Source: Pseudomonadota bacterium | GTDB taxonomy: Bacteria > Pseudomonadota > Alphaproteobacteria > Rhizobiales > Devosiaceae | Reading direction: 5' to 3' | NCBI GenBank assembly: GCA_023393475.1 | Contig: JAEWLC010000006.1 | Span: 1-6,147 of the forward strand | DNA length: 6,147 nucleotides | Part shown: positions 1 through 5,378 of the stretch, in pieces | Numbering within the stretch: the stretch's first letter is position 1 | Layout: each line of letters starts with the position of its first letter | Translations under genes and position numbers: made by a program | The notes under the pieces: model-generated | Databases searched by the model: none | Told to the model about the DNA's origin: nothing | Seen by the model: the letters and a program-made list of their open reading frames with translations, nothing else

Positions 1-319
1 TGCCTCCCGTAGGAGTTTGGGCCGTGTCTCAGTCCCAATGTGGCTGATCATCCTCTCAGACCAGCTATGGATCGTCGCCTTGGTAGGCCTTTACCCCACC
101 AACTAGCTAATCCAACGCGGGCTCATCCAACTCCGATAAATCTTTCCCCCGAAGGGCGTATACGGTATTAGCACAAGTTTCCCTGAGTTATTCCGTAGAG
201 TTGGGTAGATTCCCACGCGTTACTCACCCGTCTGCCACTCCCCTTGCGGGGCGTTCGACTTGCATGTGTTAAGCCTGCCGCCAGCGTTCGTTCTGAGCCA
301 GGATCAAACTCTCAAGTTT
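1..319 (-). rRNA. rrs: 16S ribosomal RNA, 5' portion (truncated by window edge)
   Basis: This is the first ~320 nt of small-subunit rRNA, read right to left. The complement of 293-312 is the universal 5' motif AGAGTTTGATCCTGGCTCAG. Positions 1-16 are the complement of ACTCCTACGGGAGGCA, the conserved block at about E. coli 338-353, so the rest of the gene lies outside the window to the left. Other conserved blocks are visible, such as AACACATGCAAGTCGAACG and GACGGGTGAGTAACGCGTGG. The V1 hairpin is short, as usual in Alphaproteobacteria. The V2 wording (GCCCTTCGGGGGAAAGATTT) is what I associate with Devosia and its relatives; that assignment is from memory. The exact mature 5' end is uncertain by a few bases (about 317-320). 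Confidence 0.98.
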
Positions 320-357
320 GATATCTGACTTATCGCTCGACATTTGCACGTTTTGCG

Positions 358-375
358 TTGCGCCTTGCGGCGCAA
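358..375 (-). other. GCAA-tetraloop hairpin in the 16S leader
   Basis: On the transcribed strand this reads TTGCGCC-GCAA-GGCGCAA: a perfect 7-bp stem closed by a GNRA-class tetraloop, about 40 nt before the mature 16S end. Similar GCAA-capped stems with one mismatch occur just downstream of promoters P2 (822-837) and P3 (980-995). A role in leader folding or 16S assembly is inference. Confidence 0.6.
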
Positions 376-532
376 TTGACGAGGACACACACCTAACCAA
401 CGAACCGAAGTTCATCGGCAATGGTATGTACCTCTTAAGAAACGTACCGTCGATCTTGTCGTGTTGCCCAGTCTTTCGACCGGACCGCAAGAACCTCGCC
501 GTCCACGTTTCTCTTTCTTCCAATCTTCACAA

Positions 533-544
533 TGTCAAAGAGCG
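533..544 (-). promoter_or_regulatory. boxA antitermination element of the rRNA leader
   Basis: The minus strand reads CGCTCTTTGACATTGTGAAG from 544 downwards. Its first part closely matches the bacterial rRNA boxA consensus (TGCTCTTTAACA) and has the GCTCTTTGACA form common in Alphaproteobacteria. In the family this sequence in nascent RNA recruits the NusB-NusE antitermination complex, which protects long untranslated rRNA transcripts from Rho. It sits about 215 nt before the 16S 5' end and downstream of all predicted promoters, which is the expected place. Confidence 0.75.
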
Positions 545-702
545 GACCCCGTTTGCGGCGCTAGCCGGCGGCGTCAGTGGAAGCTGAGCTTCCGAATTTC
601 GCGGACAGTAGTCTTTCTTCCGGTTGCCCGGCAGCAGACCTGCCCGTTCAGTGAACGTTGAACAGTGGGAGCAGCAAGTGCTCGGCGTCGTCAACGCGGC
701 GG

Positions 703-731
703 GTTGTATTCGAGACGTTTCAGTCTGTCAA
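703..731 (-). promoter_or_regulatory. rRNA promoter P1 (gene-proximal)
   Basis: On the minus strand a perfect -35 TTGACA (731-726) is followed by a 17-nt spacer and a -10 TACAAC (708-703). The sequence just after the -10 is GC-rich (CCGCCGC), as in stringently controlled rRNA promoters. The predicted start is about 696, giving a leader of roughly 375 nt. An AT-rich stretch with a 33-bp inverted repeat lies directly upstream. No transcription data are available; the call rests on consensus match and position. Confidence 0.75.
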
Positions 732-738
732 CACCCTA

Positions 739-771
739 TTTTCAACTTTCGGAAGGTCCGAATTTTGAAAA
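739..771. repeat. 33-bp inverted repeat upstream of P1
   Basis: The arms are TTTTCAA (739-745) / TTGAAAA (765-771) outside and TTCGGA (748-753) / TCCGAA (757-762) inside, both perfect, around a 3-nt centre. The centre (755) falls at about -59 from the predicted P1 start, a usual place for an activator or UP-element contact. A second pair, CCTGAAA (772-778) / TTTCAGG (797-803), lies next to it. No known regulator site is recognised. Confidence 0.6.
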
Positions 772-862
772 CCTGAAAGAGCAATTTCGTCAGCTTTTTC
801 AGGACCTTCGCTTCAGTCTTTGGCGCCTTGCGGTGCCGCCGTCGTCTGCGGTGTAGGCCGGG

Positions 863-890
863 GTTATAGTCGGGCATTTCTGCCTGTCAA
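863..890 (-). promoter_or_regulatory. rRNA promoter P2 (middle)
   Basis: The minus strand has -35 TTGACA (890-885), a 16-nt spacer and -10 TATAAC (868-863), followed by a GC-rich discriminator (CCCGGCC). It lies 160 bp upstream of P1 within the same duplicated unit and shares the AT-rich upstream block with P1. The near-perfect hexamers make it one of the strongest promoter matches in the window. Confidence 0.75.
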
Positions 891-896
891 CCCCTA

Positions 897-929
897 TTTT
901 CAAACTTCAGAAGAACCGAATTTTGAAAA
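897..929. repeat. 33-bp inverted repeat upstream of P2
   Basis: This is the counterpart of the 739-771 element. The outer arms TTTTCAA (897-903) / TTGAAAA (923-929) are perfect, and the inner arms have decayed (4 of 6 pairs). The centre (913) is at about -57 from the predicted P2 start, nearly the same offset as for P1. The neighbouring CCTGAAA (930-936) / TTTCAG (955-960) pair is also kept. Confidence 0.55.
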
Positions 930-1016
930 CCTGAAATCGCAAATTTCTAAGCTTTTTCAGAGGCTTGCTTCAGTCGTTGGCGTCTTGCGGCGCCGCAGTC
1001 CTCAGCGGTGAGGCGG

Positions 1017-1045
1017 GTTATAGGGGCGACCCTTTTGGGCGTCAA
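1017..1045 (-). promoter_or_regulatory. rRNA promoter P3 (distal)
   Basis: The minus strand has -35 TTGACG (1045-1040), a 17-nt spacer and -10 TATAAC (1022-1017), then a GC-rich discriminator (CCGCCTC). It is 154 bp upstream of P2. Its transcribed side matches the repeat unit, but its upstream side does not: the 33-bp inverted repeat seen above P1 and P2 is missing, so P3 marks the edge of the duplication. The region upstream is still AT-rich (1046-1075). Confidence 0.7.
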
Positions 1046-1115
1046 CAGCCAAAATGACGAATCTGACATTTTTAGCCCGAGCCGCGCCGTGCCGCCGTCC
1101 CATCGCTGGGTAGCG

Positions 1116-1143
1116 TATATAGCACGCGCGCGAGGGAACTGTC
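1116..1143 (-). promoter_or_regulatory. Possible fourth upstream promoter (P4), extended -10
   Basis: On the minus strand ATGACA (1143-1138) is followed by 16 nt and then TATATA (1121-1116), preceded by TGC, which gives an extended -10 (TGnTATATA). It points towards the 16S gene, 99 bp above P3, but is not part of the tandem repeat. It could be another rRNA promoter or a chance match; no other minus-strand gene starts nearby. Confidence 0.4.
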
Positions 1144-1377
1144 ATCTGGGCACTGAAGAACCAGCATTCAAGGGCTGTGCCTGTATCCTGGAGCCTGTGG
1201 AAAACTGGAATCGGCGTCCCGATCGCCTCCGGATGGCGGACTGATCCCCGGTTTCGGGCAGCACATATACGCTCGCTGCCCTTCCCAGAGCCGCACGAGC
1301 TCTCCGGTGCACCTCGCTTCAGGTGGCCTAGTTTCGCCGTATTGTGCTCGCACCAAGCAGGGATCGGGGCTGGTGAG

Positions 1378-1405
1378 TTGACTCGCGCGTGAGCGCGGGT
1401 ACTTC
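1378..1405 (+). promoter_or_regulatory. Weak candidate promoter of the M23 gene with inverted repeat in its spacer
   Basis: TTGACT (1378-1383, 5/6 match to the -35 consensus) is followed by a 16-nt spacer and TACTTC (1400-1405, poor -10). An inverted repeat, ACTCGCGC (1381-1388) / GCGCGGGT (1393-1400) with one T-G pair and a GTGA loop, overlaps the whole spacer, as an operator might. The distance to the TTG start (1441) would give a leader of about 30 nt. The -10 is weak, so the true promoter may be elsewhere. Confidence 0.25.
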
Positions 1406-1440
1406 TGCTGGCCGAGGGCAAGGGCTTAGGCAGACACCGG

Positions 1441-3411
1441 TTGAACCCAGCACAGCGCAGTCGTACCGCCGCCCTGTTGAAGGCGAGCGGCTTCGAAGAC
1501 GGTCCCGCGCTGACCGTCCAATCCACCGACGGCGAAATTCCGCACGGCCGCGAGCTCAGCTTTGCCTGGCTCACCGGCACCGTGATGACCGGTCTGACCT
1601 CGGTGCTGCTGATGGGCGCAGCGCTCTATGTCTCCTTCGAAGGCCAGGACACCTTCTCGACCGCCTATGAGGCGCTGCAGCTCATCACCCGTCCGGCCGA
1701 CGACGCCGCGGTGGAGTCGAACGTCAAGGGCGACCGCGTGCGCCCCGTGGCAAAGACCAAGTCCGAGCTCGAGATCGTCGAGGCCTCGATCCGCGAGACG
1801 GTCGATGGCCGCGCCCTCATCCGCAAGCAACCCTTTGTGCGCGTCCGCGCGACACTCGCCACTTCGGCCACGACGCTTTCGGGCGACATTCCGGATTACG
1901 ATCCCGTCGCCATGATCGATGCGAGCCAGCCGGTCGTCGTCACCGACGCCGATGAAGTGGCCAATCCCGAGATTTATGGTGCCGAGGTCGAGGGCGAGGT
2001 GCAGATCCGCACCTCCGTCCTCCCCGCGAGCTTCGTGCCGGCGCCCGCCATCACCGACAAGGGCGCCTCCGACTTTGCCCGCCAGAGCGTCGAGACGGTG
2101 TTCGGCGATGGCGCCTCCGACGGTGGTGGCGATACGCTGCTCGCCTATGCTCCGGCCGATACCGGCGTACGCGACCTCGGCGTCGTCACCGATGGCGGAC
2201 TTTCCGGCGTCGCCGAGAACGTGACCGTGCTGCCCAAGACCAAGACGGCAGAGGATGCCGGACTCGGTCGCTCGGAGCGAGTCATCACCGTGACCGGCCC
2301 GTTCAAGGAAGCGCTGCTGAAGAACGGCTTCGACGGCCAGACCTACGACATGATGGCGGCCTCGCTCCGCAACGTGTTGAAGCCCGACAATGTCCCCTCC
2401 GGCGCCAAGCTGCGCATCCTGATGGGCCCGGCCCGCAACGAGCCGCGCCTGATTCCCCACCGCCTCAGCGTCTACATTCCCGACCAGACCTCCGGCGCTA
2501 TGCGCCATGCCGCGACTGCGGCGCTGACCGATCGCGGCAATTACGTGCTCGGCAGCGAGCCGCCGGTGATCGAGTTCCCGGCCGAGGACACCGAGGAAAT
2601 CAACGTCAACAACCTGCCCTCGGTCTATCGGTCGATCTGGGAGACGGCGCGCAAGCACGACATCGACGATGCCGTAACCTCGCGTATCGTTGCGATGTTC
2701 GCCTACGACATCGACCTCACCAAGCGCATCACCGCCGGCGACTCGATCGAGATTCTCGAGACGCAGAAGGATGCCGACGGGCACCAGGAGCTGCTCTATG
2801 TCGGCCTGAAGCTCGGTACGACGACACGCGAACTGTTCCGCTTCCGCACCGATGACGGCACGGTCGATTACTACGACCCGTCCGGCGAGACCGGGAAGCG
2901 CTTCCTGACCCGCCGACCCCTGCAGGGCGGCGGGCGCCTTGCCAGCCGTTTCGGCTCCCGCGTCCACCCGATCTTCAAGTCGCGCCGCCAGCATACCGGC
3001 GTCGACCTCGCCGCGCCGCGCAATACCCCGATCTACGCCGCCGGCGATGGCGTGATCGAGAAGGCCCAGTGGGTCTCGGGCTATGGCCGTTACGTCCAGA
3101 TGCAGCACGTCAACGGCTTCGAGACTGCGTATGGCCACATGAACAAGATCGCCGATGGCATGAAGCCCGGCGTCCGCGTCAAGCAGGGCCAGATCATCGG
3201 CTATGTCGGCTCGACCGGTAACTCCACCGGCAACCACCTGCACTTCGAGATCAAGGTCAACGGCCGCTTCGTGGATCCCCTGAGCGTCAAGCTGCCGCGC
3301 GACAAGTCGCTCCAGGCCCAGTACGAGAGCAGCTTCGAGCAGACCATCGCCCAGGTCCGCGACCTGATGCATCGCGACGCCGCGCCGATGACTGTCGCCG
3401 CGATCGACTAG
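1441..3411 (+). CDS. Membrane-anchored M23 (LytM-type) peptidoglycan endopeptidase
   Basis: The 656-residue protein is predicted to cut peptide cross-links of peptidoglycan in the periplasm. A cytoplasmic N-terminus (1-41) precedes one transmembrane anchor (about 42-66), then a long, probably flexible, acidic linker (about 70-275). A LysM/OapA-like segment (about 280-330) and a Csd3/MepM-like domain (about 393-475) follow. The C-terminal M23 domain (about 495-615) has HTGVD (H518, D522), YGHM (H566) and HLHFE (H599, H601), so the zinc ligands H518, D522 and H601 and the catalytic histidines are all present and an active enzyme is expected. The N-terminal pattern (PHGRELSFAWLTG before the anchor) resembles rhizobial homologues of the RgsM/MepM type linked to envelope growth. 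The start is TTG: an in-frame stop lies at 1390-1392 and no ATG or GTG follows it before 1441. The ribosome site is weak (AGG at 1428-1430, GAGGG further up). Confidence 0.9.
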   Translation: MNPAQRSRTAALLKASGFEDGPALTVQSTDGEIPHGRELSFAWLTGTVMTGLTSVLLMGAALYVSFEGQDTFSTAYEALQLITRPADDAAVESNVKGDRVRPVAKTKSELEIVEASIRETVDGRALIRKQPFVRVRATLATSATTLSGDIPDYDPVAMIDASQPVVVTDADEVANPEIYGAEVEGEVQIRTSVLPASFVPAPAITDKGASDFARQSVETVFGDGASDGGGDTLLAYAPADTGVRDLGVVTDGGLSGVAENVTVLPKTKTAEDAGLGRSERVITVTGPFKEALLKNGFDGQTYDMMAASLRNVLKPDNVPSGAKLRILMGPARNEPRLIPHRLSVYIPDQTSGAMRHAATAALTDRGNYVLGSEPPVIEFPAEDTEEINVNNLPSVYRSIWETARKHDIDDAVTSRIVAMFAYDIDLTKRITAGDSIEILETQKDADGHQELLYVGLKLGTTTRELFRFRTDDGTVDYYDPSGETGKRFLTRRPLQGGGRLASRFGSRVHPIFKSRRQHTGVDLAAPRNTPIYAAGDGVIEKAQWVSGYGRYVQMQHVNGFETAYGHMNKIADGMKPGVRVKQGQIIGYVGSTGNSTGNHLHFEIKVNGRFVDPLSVKLPRDKSLQAQYESSFEQTIAQVRDLMHRDAAPMTVAAID

Positions 3412-4913
3412 GGTTTCCGAAGCCGGTTTTCCTGGGTGAGCCAGGCAATTACCGCCGACAGCAGCGCGAGAGCCGCGTTGGCGTAGGCGATGGCCGCGAA
3501 GGCCGCGTTGTTGCCGGCGAGTCGCGCCGCTTCGGCATTAGGCTCTATCGCCGCATCGGGCTTCATGCCGAAGAACAGCGGCAGTTCGGCGAATCCCCCC
3601 AGCGCCCGCTCGAAGACGAAGGCCGCGACGCCGCCCATCAGGGCGACGGCGAGCAGCCCCGCGACCCTCGCGACGGCATTGTTGACGCCCGACGCAAGGC
3701 CGGTGTCGCGATCCTCGACCGAGGTCATCACCGCAGTCGAGAGCGGCGAGACCACCGCGCTCATTCCGAGACCCATGAGAATCGTCGCGGGCAGCACGCC
3801 GAGCCAGACGCTCTGCAGCGGCGCCAGCAGCCCGAGCAGGGCGAAGGCGATGGCAACGATCAGCGCGCCGACAGCGATCATCGGCCCCGGACCGACCCGG
3901 TCGGCGAGTTTTCCCGCATAGGACGAGAGCAGCGTCAAGAGGATGCCGAGCGGCAGGAAGACGATCGAGGCTTCCGCCGCGCTGACGCCCCAGCCGCCGA
4001 TCATGGTCATCGGCAGGAAGAACGAAATGGCGGCGAGCGCGAAGTAGAGCGCGAAAGTTAGGCCCTGCGCCCCCGAGAAGGCGGCGCGCCTGAAGTGGTG
4101 GAGCGGCAGCATCGGCGCAGTCGTGCGCGATTCCCAGAAAAGAAAGGCGAGGAGCGCGACGAGCCCGATACCGCAATAGATGAGGATGTGACTGAGGAGC
4201 GGAGCATTGCCCTCGCTGCCGGTGAGGCCAAGCGCGATCAGCAACAATGCCGCCGTGATGAGGATGCCACCGATCCAGTCGAGCCGGCGCCCGGGTTCCG
4301 GCTGATCGGCCGGCACCCGGAGCAGCAGCAGGGCGAGCGCGATACCGCCGAGCGGCAGGTTGATCGCGAACACCAGCCGCCAGCTCCAGTCGCCGAGCGC
4401 GGTGAGAACGAACCCGCCGATCACCGGGCCGAGAATCGTCGTCAGCGACGAGAAGGCCGACCACAGGCCGATCGCCTTGCCGCGCTCCTCGCGCGGATAG
4501 GCCTTGGCAATGATGGCAAGGCTCCCCGGCACCATTAGCGCCGCGCCGATTCCCTGAATGGCACGGGCATAGATGAGAAAGGTCGGGTTCGGGGCTATCG
4601 CGCAAACCAGCGAGGCGGCGACGAACAGCACGATGCCGATGGCGAAGACGTTCCGCAGCCCGAATCGATCGCCGGCCGCGCCACCGATCAGCAGCAGCGA
4701 GGCGAGGAACAGCATGTAGGCGTTGGAGATCCACTGCGCGTCGGCAAGGCTGGCGCCGAGATCGGCCCGGATGGCCGGCGTTGCGATCGCCAGCACCGAG
4801 CCATCGATGAACCCCATGGACGAGGCGAGAGTCGCCGCGACGAGGACGAAGATGCGATTCTGCGGGGGGCAGAAGCTCGCCGGCGCCTGGGTAGTCGCAC
4901 TCGTATCGGTCAT
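3408..4913 (-). CDS. MFS transporter, DHA2 (EmrB/QacA-type, 14 helices), probable drug efflux pump
   Basis: The 501-residue inner-membrane protein is predicted to export drugs or other toxic organics by proton antiport. The first helix carries FIDGSVLAIATPAI (D37), the DHA2 version of the motif-D region. Motif A is GGAAGDRFGLRNVF (about 77-90) between helices 2 and 3, and the antiporter motif C is GPVIGG (162-167) in helix 5. Length and hydrophobic pattern fit 14 segments, the last near the C-terminus (AYANAALALLSAVIAWL). I chose the ATG at 4913 because GCGAGGG lies 5 nt upstream; an in-frame ATG at 4961 would add 16 atypical residues and overlap the preceding gene. It lies 29 nt after the VOC gene, so the two are probably one operon. 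Its TAG stop overlaps the M23 stop from the other strand. The substrate cannot be told from sequence. Confidence 0.9.
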   Translation of the reverse strand: MTDTSATTQAPASFCPPQNRIFVLVAATLASSMGFIDGSVLAIATPAIRADLGASLADAQWISNAYMLFLASLLLIGGAAGDRFGLRNVFAIGIVLFVAASLVCAIAPNPTFLIYARAIQGIGAALMVPGSLAIIAKAYPREERGKAIGLWSAFSSLTTILGPVIGGFVLTALGDWSWRLVFAINLPLGGIALALLLLRVPADQPEPGRRLDWIGGILITAALLLIALGLTGSEGNAPLLSHILIYCGIGLVALLAFLFWESRTTAPMLPLHHFRRAAFSGAQGLTFALYFALAAISFFLPMTMIGGWGVSAAEASIVFLPLGILLTLLSSYAGKLADRVGPGPMIAVGALIVAIAFALLGLLAPLQSVWLGVLPATILMGLGMSAVVSPLSTAVMTSVEDRDTGLASGVNNAVARVAGLLAVALMGGVAAFVFERALGGFAELPLFFGMKPDAAIEPNAEAARLAGNNAAFAAIAYANAALALLSAVIAWLTQENRLRKP

Positions 4914-4942
4914 GCCGGCCCTCGCTCGTATCGACGGGGAGC

Positions 4943-5287
4943 CTACGCCTTCTCGATCCACACCGCGAGTTCGACGCCGCCAGGCTCGCGGAAATGGAAT
5001 CGCCGCCCGCCCGGGAAATCGAAGGCGGGTGTGGTGATTACGCCGCCGGCGGCAACGACCTCGCGCTCGGCCAGCTCGAGATCAGCCGTCCGGATCACCG
5101 CCAATGGCGCGCTGGGCCGGCCGGAACTCGAATCGATGCCCCCGTCGATGCCCGCGTTGTCGATGGCGTTGTAGTCCGGGCCATAGCCGGTGAAACTCCA
5201 GCCGAACGCGTCGGCAAGGAAGCGGCGCGTATTGGGACCGTCGGCGGAGGGAAACTCGATGTAGTCGATCTGGTAGGATTGCGGCAT
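4943..5287 (-). CDS. VOC family protein (glyoxalase/bleomycin-resistance fold)
   Basis: The 114-residue protein has the single-module VOC layout: an opening strand (YQIDYIEFPSAD), then RRFLADAFGWSFTGYGPDY, a glycine-rich IDGGID turn, a second beta-alpha half (PLAVIRTADLELAEREVVAAGG) and the closing FREPGGVELAVW. The FGW, GPDY and GG(I/F)D pattern recalls the COG3324-type subgroup of predicted lyases/dioxygenases. E11 and the glutamate in GVELAVW could be metal ligands, but the usual first histidine is not obvious, so enzymatic activity is open. The start is the ATG at 5287, preceded by an excellent AAGGAGG at 5 nt; a longer frame from 5323 is ignored. It is first in an operon with the efflux transporter, which suggests a shared stress or resistance role; that link is inference. 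Confidence 0.85.
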   Translation of the reverse strand: MPQSYQIDYIEFPSADGPNTRRFLADAFGWSFTGYGPDYNAIDNAGIDGGIDSSSGRPSAPLAVIRTADLELAEREVVAAGGVITTPAFDFPGGRRFHFREPGGVELAVWIEKA

Positions 5288-5316
5288 GGGTTCCTCCTTG
5301 CGACCGGCGCAGAAAC

Positions 5317-5345
5317 GCGACACTTGTTGGCGTTCCTGTTATGTT
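5317..5345 (+). promoter_or_regulatory. Candidate promoter of the TfoX-domain gene, extended -10
   Basis: GCGACA (5317-5322) is followed by a 17-nt spacer ending in TGT and then TATGTT (5340-5345), giving an extended -10 (TGnTATGTT). The predicted start near 5352 gives a leader of about 27 nt. It shares bases 5340-5343 with the opposing -10. Confidence 0.4.
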
Positions 5346-5366
5346 CTAGTTTTCCACGATGTGCAA
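5338..5366 (-). promoter_or_regulatory. Candidate promoter of the VOC-transporter operon
   Basis: The minus strand has TTGCAC (5366-5361), a 17-nt spacer and CATAAC (5343-5338). The predicted start near 5331 would give a leader of about 45 nt before the ATG at 5287. Its -10 overlaps that of the divergent promoter on the plus strand. Confidence 0.45.
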
Positions 5367-5378
5367 GCGGGAGAGCGG

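Larger units (their letters stand above)
320..696 (-). other. 16S rRNA leader (5' external transcribed spacer)
   Basis: This stretch lies between the predicted start of the gene-proximal rRNA promoter (about 696) and the 16S 5' end. It is transcribed on the minus strand and then removed. It contains a boxA-like site (533-544), a perfect GCAA-capped hairpin (358-375), a smaller imperfect hairpin (423-448) and a perfect 6+1+6 palindrome around 645-657. The RNase III processing stem cannot be confirmed because its other half would lie 3' of the 16S gene. Short open frames here (for example 318-587 +) have no ribosome binding site or recognisable domain, and I treat them as chance. Confidence 0.75.
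703..1046 (-). repeat. Decayed tandem duplication of the rRNA promoter unit (about 2.2 copies)
   Basis: Copy 1 (703-862) and copy 2 (863-1016) align over their full length, and a partial third copy (1017-1046) holds only the P3 core. Each full copy contains, in plus-strand order, -10, -35, a CCCTATTTTCAA block, an AATTTTGAAAACCTGAAA block, AGCTTTTTCAG, CTTCAGTC and a TTGCGG hairpin. Core blocks are identical (GAATTTTGAAAACCTGAAA occurs in both) while flanks have diverged with small indels. This indicates an old duplication under partial constraint. Two short open frames with similar peptides (665-856 and 820-1011, +) are by-products of the repeat. Confidence 0.8.
1046..1440. other. Divergent intergenic region between the rRNA promoters and the M23 gene
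   Basis: No convincing gene is present; short frames on both strands lack ribosome binding sites and family resemblance. The region holds the possible P4 promoter, an inverted repeat GGGCAGC (1256-1262) / GCTGCCC (1275-1281) with a 12-nt AT-richer loop, and an 8-bp stem with a GTGA loop at 1381-1400. No tRNA was recognised. Confidence 0.6.

Noticed and set aside
772..783. Second boxA-like sequence (TGCTCTTTCAGG on the minus strand)
   Set aside because: It lies upstream of P1, is not kept in the other repeat copy, and only P2, P3 or P4 transcripts would contain it. The site at 533-544 is a better match and better placed.
665..1011. Two plus-strand frames (665-856, 820-1011) with similar peptides (PYFQ.SE.PNFENLK)
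   Set aside because: The similarity comes from the DNA tandem repeat. The frames are in different registers, many differences change amino acids, and they cover rRNA promoters on the other strand.
1059..1063. GANTC (CcrM methylation) sites near P3 (1059-1063) and at 1208-1212
   Set aside because: GANTC is expected by chance every few hundred bases, and the sites show no special clustering or placement.
1196..1204. DnaA-box-like TGTGGAAAA
   Set aside because: It is a single imperfect box with no cluster, no AT-rich unwinding region and no replication genes nearby.
1426..3372. A 648-codon open frame on the minus strand, opposite nearly all of the M23 gene
   Set aside because: Its product is a low-diversity mix of Gly, Ala, Asp, Leu, Val and Arg typical of the antisense of a GC-rich gene. 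It has no domain, and the opposite strand has clear catalytic motifs.
3538..4734. Second long minus-strand frame (398 codons) inside the transporter gene
   Set aside because: It is an Arg- and Ala-rich shadow frame. The other frame has clear MFS motifs and hydrophobic segments.
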